From the NCBI GenBank assembly GCA_004296955.1, contig SCVB01000042.1:102692-166691 (forward strand): a stretch of DNA of 64,000 bases, written 5' to 3'. Shown here piece after piece: positions 1 through 8,590 of this stretch. Numbering within the stretch: position 1 is the first letter of the stretch; the number at the start of each line of letters is the position of its first letter. The notes under the pieces were generated by a model that was given only the letters and a program-made list of their open reading frames with translations, was not told the DNA's origin and did no database searches. Both the position numbers and the translations under genes were made by a program. Source of the stretch: Brevundimonas sp. GTDB taxonomy: Bacteria > Pseudomonadota > Alphaproteobacteria > Caulobacterales > Caulobacteraceae.

Positions 1-2020
1 CCTTCTCGCCGCCTACCAGTTCTCCGATAACGACAACATCACCGGCGGCGAGCGCGATTACCGGGTGCTGGACTACAGACCCTGGGGCGGCGTGGACGCC
101 CGCCCGACCGCCTGCGCCGAGCCGAATGTCTATCCCTTCCCGACCTATGCCACGCCCTATGCGTACGACTCAGCGACCGATTCCTTCGGCGCTGCTGGCA
201 CGCTGAACCGGTGTGACACCGGGGCCGGGGCGGACCTGTTTCCGGCCTCGACGATTCACGCGGGATTCCTGTCGGGGCGTCAGGATCTGGGCGACCGGGC
301 GACGCTTTGGGGCGAGATCCTGTACTCGGACCGCCACGACGCCATTCGCGTCGCCCCCCAGAACGTCTTTGTCTACATGTACTGCCCCGGCTTGACCGCC
401 AACCCGAACGCCCGGTGCCCGACCGGCGCGGTCCATGAGTTTGTCTACTTCAACAGTGGCCAGCTGCTCGGGACGGATCACTTCACCAACACCAATGACA
501 AGGCCGTCGGCAACTCATCGTTCGGGGTCGACTTCGACCTGCCGCGCGATCTGAATCTGACCGTCTACGGCACCGTCGACTGGGCGAAGAACGACAGCTA
601 CGTGTTCGCGCTGAGTCAGGCGGCGCTTCAGGCCCGGGCGGACATCGATCTGGATCCGTTCGGCTCCAACACGCCGCAAAGCGCGATCGACGCGATCCTG
701 GCCGCCAATTATTTCGTCGACATCACCGAACGGCACGAGGTCCGCGCCGCGGGCGCCAAGCTCGACGGTCCGCTGATGAGCCTGCCCGGCGGAGAGATGC
801 GGTTCGCCCTCGGCGCCGAGGGCCGGTACGAGGCGTTCGAGCAGCGCGGCTACTATCTGTCGCCGGCGTTCAATGTCTCCGAGAACATGGAACGGGACAT
901 CGGCGCGGTTTACGGCGAGCTGTTCGTGCCGCTTGTCGGGGCCGGCAATGAAGCGCCCCTGATGCGCAGCCTGGCCCTGTCGATTTCGGGCCGGTACGAC
1001 CACTACAGCGATTTCGGATCGACGACGAACCCGAAGATCGGCGTCACCTGGGAGCCGACCGAAGGTCTGGCTGTCCGGGGCTCGTGGGGCACCTCCTTCC
1101 GGGCGCCCGGCTTGCGCCAGCTGGGGGCCACGATCGGCTCCTTCTACACCGCCGCGGCGGGCGCGGCCGCGCTGGACGCGTCGCTGGCCGGCGTCCAGAC
1201 CATCTATCTGTCGGGGGGCAATCCGGACCTCGCGCCTGAAGAGGCCACCACCTGGTCGTTCGGTTTCGACCTGACTCCGGACGCCCTGCCGGGCTTCCAC
1301 GCCAGCCTGACCTACTACAACGTGGACTACACCGATGTGATCGCCTCGCCGACCCTTCCGCAGGTCTTCGCGGATCCGGCGCTGACGAACTCGCTCGTCT
1401 TCTATGACGCGGCATACGCCCCCGGCGGCAATCCGGAGATCGACAACCTGCTGGGGATCGCGATCCCGAGCGGCGGCAGCCCGATCGCCGGCAACCCGAT
1501 CTTCGTGGTGGATCGGCGGAACCAGAATCTGAGCAGGCTCACGACCGACGGCCTGGATTTCGCCACCGGCTATCGGTGGACGACAGGGTTCGGCGCCGTC
1601 TACGCCGGCCTCGCCGGCAACTATGTGCTCGGCTATCACACCCGGTTTTCACCCTCGGCTCCCGAATCCGACGTCCTGAAACTCGGCCTGTCCCGCTGGA
1701 CGGCCCGGGCGTCGCTGGCGGTGGACGCGGGATCGATATCGGCCGGGGCCTTCGTCAACTACCGGGACGGCGTGACCAACAACTACAGCCTCGCGGCGGG
1801 TGGAACGGCCGCATACGAGTCCGATCCTTACGTCACCGTCGATCTTCGGCTCAGCTGGACGCTGCCGGCCGAAGGCCCGACCGACGGCATGGTGCTGGCC
1901 CTGATGGTCAATGACGTCTTCGATCAGGATCCGCCGTTCTTCCCGGGCTCTGAAGGCGTCGGCGGGGCCTACAATGTGATCGGCCGCTTCGTCTCGCTGA
2001 ACCTTCGTAAAGCGTTCTGA
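1..2020 (+). CDS. TonB-dependent receptor, 3' part (5' end outside window)
   Basis: The reading frame is open from base 2, so the gene begins upstream of the window; the GTG at 65 is internal and not a credible start. The visible ~670 residues look like the outer-membrane beta-barrel of a TonB-dependent receptor: alternating aromatic strands, a block ending 'GSWGTSFRAPGL' typical of the barrel of these receptors, 'NPDLAPEEATTWSFG' shortly after, and a final Phe ('LRKAF') of the kind recognised by the outer-membrane insertion machinery. The plug domain and signal peptide are not in view. It probably imports the compound processed by the downstream hydrolases. The substrate cannot be read from sequence. 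Confidence 0.93.
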   Translation, partial: LLAAYQFSDNDNITGGERDYRVLDYRPWGGVDARPTACAEPNVYPFPTYATPYAYDSATDSFGAAGTLNRCDTGAGADLFPASTIHAGFLSGRQDLGDRATLWGEILYSDRHDAIRVAPQNVFVYMYCPGLTANPNARCPTGAVHEFVYFNSGQLLGTDHFTNTNDKAVGNSSFGVDFDLPRDLNLTVYGTVDWAKNDSYVFALSQAALQARADIDLDPFGSNTPQSAIDAILAANYFVDITERHEVRAAGAKLDGPLMSLPGGEMRFALGAEGRYEAFEQRGYYLSPAFNVSENMERDIGAVYGELFVPLVGAGNEAPLMRSLALSISGRYDHYSDFGSTTNPKIGVTWEPTEGLAVRGSWGTSFRAPGLRQLGATIGSFYTAAAGAAALDASLAGVQTIYLSGGNPDLAPEEATTWSFGFDLTPDALPGFHASLTYYNVDYTDVIASPTLPQVFADPALTNSLVFYDAAYAPGGNPEIDNLLGIAIPSGGSPIAGNPIFVVDRRNQNLSRLTTDGLDFATGYRWTTGFGAVYAGLAGNYVLGYHTRFSPSAPESDVLKLGLSRWTARASLAVDAGSISAGAFVNYRDGVTNNYSLAAGGTAAYESDPYVTVDLRLSWTLPAEGPTDGMVLALMVNDVFDQDPPFFPGSEGVGGAYNVIGRFVSLNLRKAF

Positions 2021-2037
2021 CCCGTTGGGACGCTTCA

Positions 2038-3324
2038 ATGCCTGGTAGAGCCCGTTCGCGTACCCGCGGCCTCGATCCCGCAAAACTCGCCACGGTCCGG
2101 TCCGCCCTGCAGGGCTTCGTGGACCGTGGCGAACTGTCCGGGGTCGTGACCCTCGCCTCCCTGAACGGCGAGGTCGTCGAGACGAGCGCGATCGGGTGGA
2201 GCGACATCGAGACCCGGACCCCGATGCGACCGGACACCCTGTTCCGCATCGCCTCGATGACCAAGCCGGTCACCTCGGTCGCGGCCATGATGCTGATCGA
2301 GGAGGGCCGGATCGCTCTGTCGGATCCGATCTCCCGCTGGATCCCGGAACTGGCCGAGCCGCTCGTTCTGCGGGACGCCGCCGGCCCGCTGCACGATGTG
2401 GAGCCGGCGCGACGGGCGATCACCGTCGAGGATCTGCTCACCCATCGATCGGGCGTCGCCTATGCGCCCTTCTCGGAAGGCCCGCTCAAACAGGCCTATG
2501 AGTCTGCGCTCGGCGATCCGGGAATGAACCGTTCGACGCCGGATCAGTGGCTGGCCGCGCTCGGAGCCCTGCCGCTGGCCTTCCAGCCGGGCGAGCGCTT
2601 CCACTACGGTCATTCGACGGACGTGCTCGGCTTTCTGATCGGCCGGGTGGAAGGCAAGCCGTTCCGGGAGGTTCTGCGGGACCGCATCTTCGCGCCGCTC
2701 GGCATGGCCGACACGGACTTCTGGCTGCCCAGGGAGAAGCGCGGCCGGCTGGCCAGCCTGTACGCCTATGACAGCGCCTCGGGGGGCTTGGCCAAGGTCG
2801 AGCCCGAGATGTACGACGAGCCGCCGGCCTATACGCCGGGCGGCGGCGGCCTGATCTCGTCGGCGCCCGACTATCACCGGTTCGCGCGCCTCTTGCTGGA
2901 GGGCGGCGCCCTCGACGGAGTCCGCCTGTTGCGTCCCGAAACCGTTCGCCTGATGCAGACCAACCGCCTGACGGAGGCCCAGCGGCGCATCCCGTTCGCG
3001 GGCATGGATCTGTGGAAGAAGTCCGGCTTCGGGCTCGGGGTGTCGATCGCTGAGGATATCGTCGACAACCCCTATTCCTGCGGGGCCCCGGGTTCGATCA
3101 CCTGGCCGGGCGTGTTCGGCACCTGGTGGCAGGCCGACCCGGTCAATGACCTTGTGCTGATCTATCTGGTCCAACACCAGGTGCCGGTGTCCGCCCGTTC
3201 CGGATCGACCATCGCAACCGGGCGCGGCGCGGCGGGACGCCGCGCCCTGCCGGTCTATCAGCAAGGAATCTACGACGCCCTGGGCGAGCAGCCGGGATGG
3301 ATGCGACAGGAACCGGCCGCGTGA
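2038..3324 (+). CDS. Serine hydrolase of the class C beta-lactamase / EstB esterase fold
   Basis: This 428-residue protein has the serine beta-lactamase-like active site: S73-M-T-K76 (the SxxK nucleophile/base pair) and Y190-G-H-S192 (YxS/YxN type). 'GTWWQADP' near residue 365 fits the third conserved element of this family. There is no signal peptide, so it is more likely a cytoplasmic esterase or amide hydrolase (EstB-like) than a secreted beta-lactamase. It starts 17 bp after the TonB receptor stop and ends in a GTGA overlap with the next gene, so it belongs to the same transcription unit. A role in hydrolysing the imported compound is inferred from context. Confidence 0.88.
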   Translation: MPGRARSRTRGLDPAKLATVRSALQGFVDRGELSGVVTLASLNGEVVETSAIGWSDIETRTPMRPDTLFRIASMTKPVTSVAAMMLIEEGRIALSDPISRWIPELAEPLVLRDAAGPLHDVEPARRAITVEDLLTHRSGVAYAPFSEGPLKQAYESALGDPGMNRSTPDQWLAALGALPLAFQPGERFHYGHSTDVLGFLIGRVEGKPFREVLRDRIFAPLGMADTDFWLPREKRGRLASLYAYDSASGGLAKVEPEMYDEPPAYTPGGGGLISSAPDYHRFARLLLEGGALDGVRLLRPETVRLMQTNRLTEAQRRIPFAGMDLWKKSGFGLGVSIAEDIVDNPYSCGAPGSITWPGVFGTWWQADPVNDLVLIYLVQHQVPVSARSGSTIATGRGAAGRRALPVYQQGIYDALGEQPGWMRQEPAA

Positions 3325-4121
3325 ACGCCCGGCCCGGCGCCATTGACGGACAGGTCGACGCCGCCGGCGATCGCATTCACTACGTCGTTCAGGGGGCCGG
3401 GGACCCGGTCCTGCTGATCCACGGCGCCTTCGGCAGCGGTATCAACTTCCTGCAGACCGAGTTCGGGCAGAGACTCGCGGAGCGGCGGCGGATTATCGCG
3501 CCGGACTCCCTCGGGCATGGAGAGAGCGACGCCCCGGCCGATCCCGGTCGTTACGGCGCCCGCCGCCGGGCCGACCATCTGGCCGCCGTCCTGGACGCTC
3601 TCGAAATCGAACGCGCCCATGTAGTCGGCTATTCCATGGGCGGCTGGATGGCCTCCGCCCTCGCGACCTTCCATCCCGGGCGCATCGCCTCGCTGGCGAT
3701 CGGCGGATGGGATGTGGAGGCCGGCATGTATACGCCCGCCGCGGTCTGGGGCCTGCCGGAGATCACCTATGACATCCTCCTCGCCATGGTGCGCGAGACC
3801 CGTCCGGAGCGGCTGGTCGGGCTGAAACCCGAGCGGGAAGCCGGCCTCGCGGCGGCGATCAATGCGATGAACGATCTGGCCGGTCTGGCCGACGGCGTCG
3901 TCCGCTGCGCGGCGCCGACCACCCTGTGGCAGGGCCGGGACGACCTCTATCACGACGCGAGCCTCCGGTTCGCCGGGGAGCACGGCCTGTCGTTTATCGG
4001 ACTGCCGGGCGATCACAGCTCGGTCCTCGAGGTGCACGGCGCCGAAGCGGCCCGGCGGGTCGCTGAATTCATCGAGCAAGCCGCGCGGCCCGGTCCCGGG
4101 CCGGCGAACCAGCAGGGATAA
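3321..4121 (+). CDS. Alpha/beta hydrolase
   Basis: I chose the GTG at 3321, which overlaps the upstream stop (GTGA) and has AGGA at 3308-3311 nine bases before it; an ATG at 3297 would add eight residues. The 266-residue product has the oxyanion-hole segment 'LLIHGAFGSG', the nucleophile elbow G-Y-S105-M-G-G, a likely Asp in 'GRDDLY' and His232 in 'GDHSS', which together form an alpha/beta-hydrolase triad. No signal peptide is seen. It may be an esterase, a C-C bond hydrolase or a lactonase. Its position between another hydrolase and a transporter suggests a degradative pathway. Confidence 0.9.
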   Translation: MNARPGAIDGQVDAAGDRIHYVVQGAGDPVLLIHGAFGSGINFLQTEFGQRLAERRRIIAPDSLGHGESDAPADPGRYGARRRADHLAAVLDALEIERAHVVGYSMGGWMASALATFHPGRIASLAIGGWDVEAGMYTPAAVWGLPEITYDILLAMVRETRPERLVGLKPEREAGLAAAINAMNDLAGLADGVVRCAAPTTLWQGRDDLYHDASLRFAGEHGLSFIGLPGDHSSVLEVHGAEAARRVAEFIEQAARPGPGPANQQG

Positions 4122-4124
4122 GTC

Positions 4125-5633
4125 GTGGCCCTTCAACAGACCCCCGCCTTCGACGAAGCGGCCGCCTCGGCGGCGCGCGGCGTGCCGCTCACCGCGCGCT
4201 TCAAGGCCGCCTATGGCGCCGGGGCCATGGCCGACGGCATCGTCGCCGCCGGCTTCGGCTTCTTCCTGCTGTTCTACCTGACCGCCGTCTGCGGCATGTC
4301 GGGCACGATGGCCGGCACGGCCAAGCTGATCGCCCTGCTGATCGACGCGGTGGCGGATCCCGCGATCGGTCTGGCCAGCGACCGCCTGCGCTCCCGCTTC
4401 GGTCGCCGGCTTCCGTTTATGGTCTGCGGCCTGCTGCCGTTCGCCGGCGCCTTCGGCCTGCTGTTCTCCGTTCCGGCGTCGCTGACCGGGGCCGCCCAGT
4501 TCATCTATGTCACCGTCTGCCTGGTCGTCCTCAGGCTGTCGCTGTCCTTCTTCGTCCTGCCCTTCACCGCCGTGGGGGCTGAGGTGACCGACGACTATCG
4601 CGAGCGCGCCAGCATCGTCGCCTTCCGCCTGTCGTTCCAGAACGCCGGCATCCTGCTCGGCGTCGTCCTGGGTCTGGGGGTCTTCATGGCCGGCGCCGAC
4701 GGCATGCTGAGCCGCGGGAACTACGTCCCCTTCGCCTGGACCTGCGCCGCCGCCATGCTGGTCACCGGCCTGATCGCCATCCGCGCGGTGCGCGGAGCCC
4801 TGCCGCGTCTGCATGGCCCGGAGACGGGCGGGGGGCTCTTCTTCACCGGCTTCGGCCGCGAGATGATCGAGCTGTCGCGCAACCGCTCCTTCCTGATCCT
4901 GTTCGGGACGGTGCTGACCTATTTCCTCGCCTATTCCGCCCATGTCTCGCTGGCCCTCCACGCCAGCCGATATTTCTGGGGGCTCGACACCGGCGCCATC
5001 CAGCTGATCCTGCTGAGCACCACCCTCGGCCCGCTGCTGGGGGCGCCCATCAGCGCCTTCGCCCTGCGCCACATCGAAAAGCGAACCCTCTCGGTCATCG
5101 CCTTCCTGGCCATCGCCCTGTTCCTGATGTGGCCGCCGCTGCTGCAGCTTTACGGCCCGGCCCCGCTGACCCCCGCGGTCGCGACGGTGGTCCTGTTCGT
5201 CAACGGTCTCCTCGTCGGCACCTCGATCATGATCGGCGGCATCGGCTTCCAGTCCATGCTGGCGGACACGGCCGACGAACACGAGTGGCTGTTCGGCGTG
5301 CGCCGCGAGGGCCTGTTCTTCTCCGGACTGACCCTGGCGTTCAAGGCCGCCTCGGGCCTCGGCGGGCTGATCGCCGGCATCGCCCTGGACGTGATCCATT
5401 TCCCCACCGATCTGGCCTCGCGCGCGCCGGGCCAGCCCATTCCGGTCGAGGTGCTGGACAAGCTGGCGCTCATCTCCGGACCGCTGCCGGCGCTCTTCGC
5501 CATGGTCTCGCCGCTGTTCCTGCTCGGCTACCATCTGACGCGGAAGCGGCACGCGCAGATCATCGCCGACCTCGAGGCGCGCAATGCGGCCAAGGCCCGG
5601 GCGGGGGTCGGCGGGACCGTCTCGCCCGAATGA
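4125..5633 (+). CDS. MFS transporter, glycoside-pentoside-hexuronide (GPH) cation symporter type
   Basis: The 502-residue protein is strongly hydrophobic with about twelve membrane spans. Its N-terminal half carries 'DAVADPAIGLASDR' followed by 'RSRFGRRLPFM', the GPH-family version of the MFS loop 2-3 signature. 'MLADTADEHEW' followed by 'GVRREGLFFS' in the second half is also typical of GPH transporters. It starts with GTG four bases after the preceding stop. It probably moves the TonB-imported compound, or its hydrolysis product, across the inner membrane. GPH members usually carry sugars or glycosides, but Caulobacterales have many of unknown substrate. Confidence 0.9.
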   Translation: MALQQTPAFDEAAASAARGVPLTARFKAAYGAGAMADGIVAAGFGFFLLFYLTAVCGMSGTMAGTAKLIALLIDAVADPAIGLASDRLRSRFGRRLPFMVCGLLPFAGAFGLLFSVPASLTGAAQFIYVTVCLVVLRLSLSFFVLPFTAVGAEVTDDYRERASIVAFRLSFQNAGILLGVVLGLGVFMAGADGMLSRGNYVPFAWTCAAAMLVTGLIAIRAVRGALPRLHGPETGGGLFFTGFGREMIELSRNRSFLILFGTVLTYFLAYSAHVSLALHASRYFWGLDTGAIQLILLSTTLGPLLGAPISAFALRHIEKRTLSVIAFLAIALFLMWPPLLQLYGPAPLTPAVATVVLFVNGLLVGTSIMIGGIGFQSMLADTADEHEWLFGVRREGLFFSGLTLAFKAASGLGGLIAGIALDVIHFPTDLASRAPGQPIPVEVLDKLALISGPLPALFAMVSPLFLLGYHLTRKRHAQIIADLEARNAAKARAGVGGTVSPE

Positions 5634-5643
5634 GGACAAGAGC

Positions 5644-6528
5644 GTGATCAGACTGGATGGCCGGGTGGCGATCGTGACCGGGGCGGGCGGAGGTCTGGGC
5701 CGGTCGCACGCCCTGCTGCTGGCGCAGAGGGGCGCGCGCGTGGTCGTCAACGACGCCGGCGCGGCGGCCGAACAGGTGGCGGCGGAGATCATCGCGGCCG
5801 GCGGTGAAGCGAGCGCGGCGGTGGGCTCGGTGACCGATTACGAGTTCGTCGCCGGAATGACGGCGGACGCGATGCAGCGCTGGGGCCGCGTTGACATCCT
5901 CGTCAACAACGCCGGCATCCTGCGCGACCGAACATTTGCGAAGATGGATCTCGACGACTTCCGGCTCGTGGTCGAGGTGCACCTGATGGGCGCGGTGAAT
6001 TGCACCAAGGCGGTCTGGGACACGATGCGCGAACAGGCCTGGGGCCGTATTGTGATGACGACCTCGTCGTCCGGCCTCTACGGCAATTTCGGCCAATCCA
6101 ACTATGGAGCCGCCAAGATGGCCCTCGTCGGCCTTATGCAGACCCTCGGTCTGGAAGGCGAGAAATACGGCATCCGGGTCAATTGCCTGGCGCCGACGGC
6201 GGCGACGCAGATGATGGAAGGCGTCCTGCCCGCGGAAATGCTGCGCCTGCTGAAGCCCGACCATGTCAGCCCGGGGTTGCTGGCGCTGGTGCGCGAGGAC
6301 GCGCCCAACCGGGCCATCCTCTGCGCCGGCGCGGGAGGCTTCGAGGCGGCGCGGATTTCCCTGACCCGCGGCGTCCAGCTCGCGACCGGCGACGGCGCGC
6401 CCGAAGCCGTAGCGGCTCAATGGGCGGCGATCATCGACCCGGCCAATGACTTCGTGCCCGACAACGCCCTGCGGCAGAGCGAGATGGAATTGGCCCGGGC
6501 CGGCTATGCGCCGGAGCGGTCATCATGA
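5644..6528 (+). CDS. Short-chain dehydrogenase/reductase (multifunctional-enzyme-2-like 3-hydroxyacyl-CoA dehydrogenase type)
   Basis: The GTG start at 5644 is preceded by GAGGA; an upstream in-frame start at 5584 would overlap the transporter gene. The 294-residue product has the SDR cofactor motif 'TGAGGGLGRSHA', 'VNNAG', and a catalytic Ser followed by 'SNYGAAK' (YxxxK). Resemblance to the dehydrogenase part of peroxisomal multifunctional enzyme type 2 suggests a hydroxyacyl-CoA or steroid-like substrate, but the exact reaction is not readable. It ends in an ATGA overlap with the carboxylesterase gene, so the two are translationally coupled. Confidence 0.88.
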   Translation: MIRLDGRVAIVTGAGGGLGRSHALLLAQRGARVVVNDAGAAAEQVAAEIIAAGGEASAAVGSVTDYEFVAGMTADAMQRWGRVDILVNNAGILRDRTFAKMDLDDFRLVVEVHLMGAVNCTKAVWDTMREQAWGRIVMTTSSSGLYGNFGQSNYGAAKMALVGLMQTLGLEGEKYGIRVNCLAPTAATQMMEGVLPAEMLRLLKPDHVSPGLLALVREDAPNRAILCAGAGGFEAARISLTRGVQLATGDGAPEAVAAQWAAIIDPANDFVPDNALRQSEMELARAGYAPERSS

Positions 6529-8174
6529 GGACGGCGCCGGCCGCTTCGCCGGTGGTCCGGCGTCTCCTGCAGGCGATCGCCGCCGCCCTGGCGCTGTGTC
6601 TGGCGACGCCCGCCGCGGCGCAGGATGCGTCGCTTGTCGCCGCCCCCGCGGGCGAGGTGCGGGGCGCCGCGGTGGACGGCGTCCATGTCTTCCGCGGCAT
6701 CCCGTATGCGCGACCGCCCGTCGGCGACCTGCGCTGGCGTCCGCCCGCGTCCCTGCAGCCATGGTCCGGCGTCCGTGAAGCGACCGCGTTCGGCGCCGCC
6801 TGCCCGCAGCCCGCCTCGCCCTTCGCCGATCATGCGACGGTGAGCGAGGATTGCCTGTTCCTCAACGTCTGGGCGCCGGACCAGGCCCGCAAGGCGCCGG
6901 TGCTGGTCTGGATCCACGGCGGGTCGCTGGTCAGCGGCGCGGCCAGCGAGGCGATCTATGACGGCGCCGGGTTCGCCCGGCGCGACGTGGTCCTCGTCTC
7001 GATCAACTACCGGCTCGGAGCCCTGGGCTGGCTGGCCCATCCCGGGCTCAGCGCGGAATCGCCCGACAACATCTCGGGCAACTATGGACTGATGGACCAG
7101 ATCGAGGCGTTGCGCTGGGTCCGGCGCAACATCAGCGCCTTCGGCGGCGACCCCGACAATGTGACCATCGCCGGCGAGTCCGCCGGCGCCCTCAGCGTCC
7201 TTTATCTGATGGCGGCGCCGGAGGCCCGCGGCCTGTTCCACCGCGCCATCGCCCAGAGCGGCTATATGATCACCCAGCCGGAACTGCGGAACGGGTCCTG
7301 GGCGGACTGGCCCGACGCCGAGACCCTCGGCGTCTCGCTGGCGGGCGCCCTCGGCGCCGCCGACCCGGCCGCGCTCCGGGCGATGAGCGCCGAGGCGATC
7401 GTCGAGGGCACGGCCCGCACCGCCTGGTTCCCGCTCGGCAATGTCGACGGCCGCCTCCTGCCGCGCCAGCTGGTCGAGACCTTCGACCGGGGCGAACAGG
7501 CGCCCGTGCCGGTCCTCGCCGGCTACAACGAGGGTGAAATCCGCTCGCTCCGCTTCCTGCTGCCGCCGGCGCCGGCGACCGCCGCGATCTACGCCGACGA
7601 AATCCGCGCCCGCTACGGCGACCTGGCGGACGCCTTCCTCGCCCGCTATCCGGCGGAGACGATGTCCGCGAGCATGCTGGCGACGACACGGGACGCCATG
7701 TACGGCTGGACCTCCGAGCGACTGGCGGCGAAGCAGACGGCGCTCGGCGCGCCGGTCTTCCTCTACTATTTCGACCACGGCTATCCGGCCGCCGACGAGG
7801 GCGGCTTCCGGGCCTTCCACGCCTCCGAGATACCCTTCGTCTTCGGCACGACGGACGCCACCCCGTCCTGGTGGCCGCCCGTGCCGCGGACCGCGCCGGA
7901 ACGGCGACTGTCCGACGCCATGACCAGCTACTGGACGACCTTCGCCCGGAACGGCGCGCCCCGGGCCGCGGGCGAGGCGGCGTGGCGACCCTACGGCGAG
8001 GATCGCGCCTACATGGCCTTCGAGGCGGCGCCGCGCCTGCGCACGGGCCCGCCCAATGGCTACGCGCTCCACGAGGCGGTTGTATGCCGCCGCGCCCGGC
8101 ACGGCCTCGCCTGGCACTGGAACGTCGGGGTCATCGCCCCGCCTCTGCCGCCGCCCTCGCCCGGTTGCGCCTGA
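6525..8174 (+). CDS. Secreted type-B carboxylesterase
   Basis: The 549-residue protein begins with a Sec signal peptide ending 'ATPAAAQ' (about residue 33). It then shows the type-B carboxylesterase signatures: 'FRGIPYARPPVG', 'SEDCLFLNVW', 'WIHGG' (oxyanion hole) and nucleophile G-E-S219-A-G. A Glu in 'YNEGEIRS' and a His in 'FHASEIPFVFG' complete a plausible triad. It is expected in the periplasm or outside the cell. It is the last gene of the unit that starts with the TonB receptor. The C-terminal tail ending 'PPLPPPSPGCA' is unusually proline-rich, but no frameshift is evident. Confidence 0.92.
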   Translation: MRTAPAASPVVRRLLQAIAAALALCLATPAAAQDASLVAAPAGEVRGAAVDGVHVFRGIPYARPPVGDLRWRPPASLQPWSGVREATAFGAACPQPASPFADHATVSEDCLFLNVWAPDQARKAPVLVWIHGGSLVSGAASEAIYDGAGFARRDVVLVSINYRLGALGWLAHPGLSAESPDNISGNYGLMDQIEALRWVRRNISAFGGDPDNVTIAGESAGALSVLYLMAAPEARGLFHRAIAQSGYMITQPELRNGSWADWPDAETLGVSLAGALGAADPAALRAMSAEAIVEGTARTAWFPLGNVDGRLLPRQLVETFDRGEQAPVPVLAGYNEGEIRSLRFLLPPAPATAAIYADEIRARYGDLADAFLARYPAETMSASMLATTRDAMYGWTSERLAAKQTALGAPVFLYYFDHGYPAADEGGFRAFHASEIPFVFGTTDATPSWWPPVPRTAPERRLSDAMTSYWTTFARNGAPRAAGEAAWRPYGEDRAYMAFEAAPRLRTGPPNGYALHEAVVCRRARHGLAWHWNVGVIAPPLPPPSPGCA

Positions 8175-8360
8175 GCGCGGACGAGATTTCTCCGGAGCCG
8201 ATCGGGCGCCCAGCGACCTGTCCGCTCAACGGCAGACCTGCCGCTCCGGAAATTCGCCAGCGACGTCAGCCGCTCAACTCGCGGGAGCGGATGAATTCAC
8301 GGTCGCGGCGACAGCCCGGAACCGGCTGTCCCGTGGCCTGAATGCAGGAAGATTGAAAAG

Positions 8361-8407
8361 AATGGCGCGCCCGGAACGATTCGAACGTCCGACCCTCAGA
8401 TTCGTAG
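8361..8407 (-). repeat. Left attachment site (att repeat, tRNA-Arg 3' half copy)
   Basis: All 47 bases are identical to 33775-33821. The copy covers the 3' CCA end, acceptor strand, T arm and part of the anticodon arm of tRNA-Arg on the minus strand, then diverges at 8408. It cannot form a tRNA on its own. This is the expected product of site-specific integration at a tRNA 3' end. Confidence 0.92.
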
Positions 8408-8538
8408 CCGACCCGGGCAGTAAAAAGAGACATCGAAGGGTAATCACCAGAAAGCACCCATCCTGTTGTTCTGCAACAAAAATACGGCTGTCTGGGCGTT
8501 GCTGTCCATTTCCGCGAATGGGCACGAAATCCCGCCTC

Positions 8539-8560
8539 CTGGGTCCCATGCGGGTCCCAG
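8539..8560 (+). repeat. Subterminal repeat, left copy (candidate integrase arm site)
   Basis: The 22-bp element contains two direct GGGTCCCA units whose starts (8541 and 8552) are 11 bp apart, flanked by CTG and CAG-type ends. It recurs with one mismatch at 33711-33732, close to the other att site and in the same orientation. Placement just inside both ends suits arm-type binding sites for the integrase or an excision factor. The function is inferred. Confidence 0.6.
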
Positions 8561-8590
8561 GATTCGCGCTCCGGAACGGGAGCAACGCCC

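Larger units (their letters stand above)
8175..8590. other. Intergenic region at the left island junction
   Basis: This 416-bp stretch has no convincing gene. It contains the left attachment repeat (8361-8407), a short inverted repeat TTGTT-CTGC-AACAA at 8466-8479, the left copy of a 22-bp repeat (8539-8560) and the integrase ribosome-binding site (GGGAG, 8578-8582). Bases before 8361 are host flank; bases after 8407 belong to the inserted element. Confidence 0.75.

Noticed and set aside
2038-3324. Beta-lactamase resistance gene
   Set aside because: SxxK and YxS are present but there is no signal peptide and the context is degradative; an EstB-like esterase is more likely.
3270-5792. Long minus-strand open frame (840 codons)
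   Set aside because: Antisense to three well-supported genes; its translation is low-complexity Gln/Gly/Asp/Arg text typical of G+C-rich shadow frames.
8361-8437. Second complete tRNA-Arg
   Set aside because: Only the 3' 47 bp match; the 5' half after 8407 cannot form D and acceptor stems.
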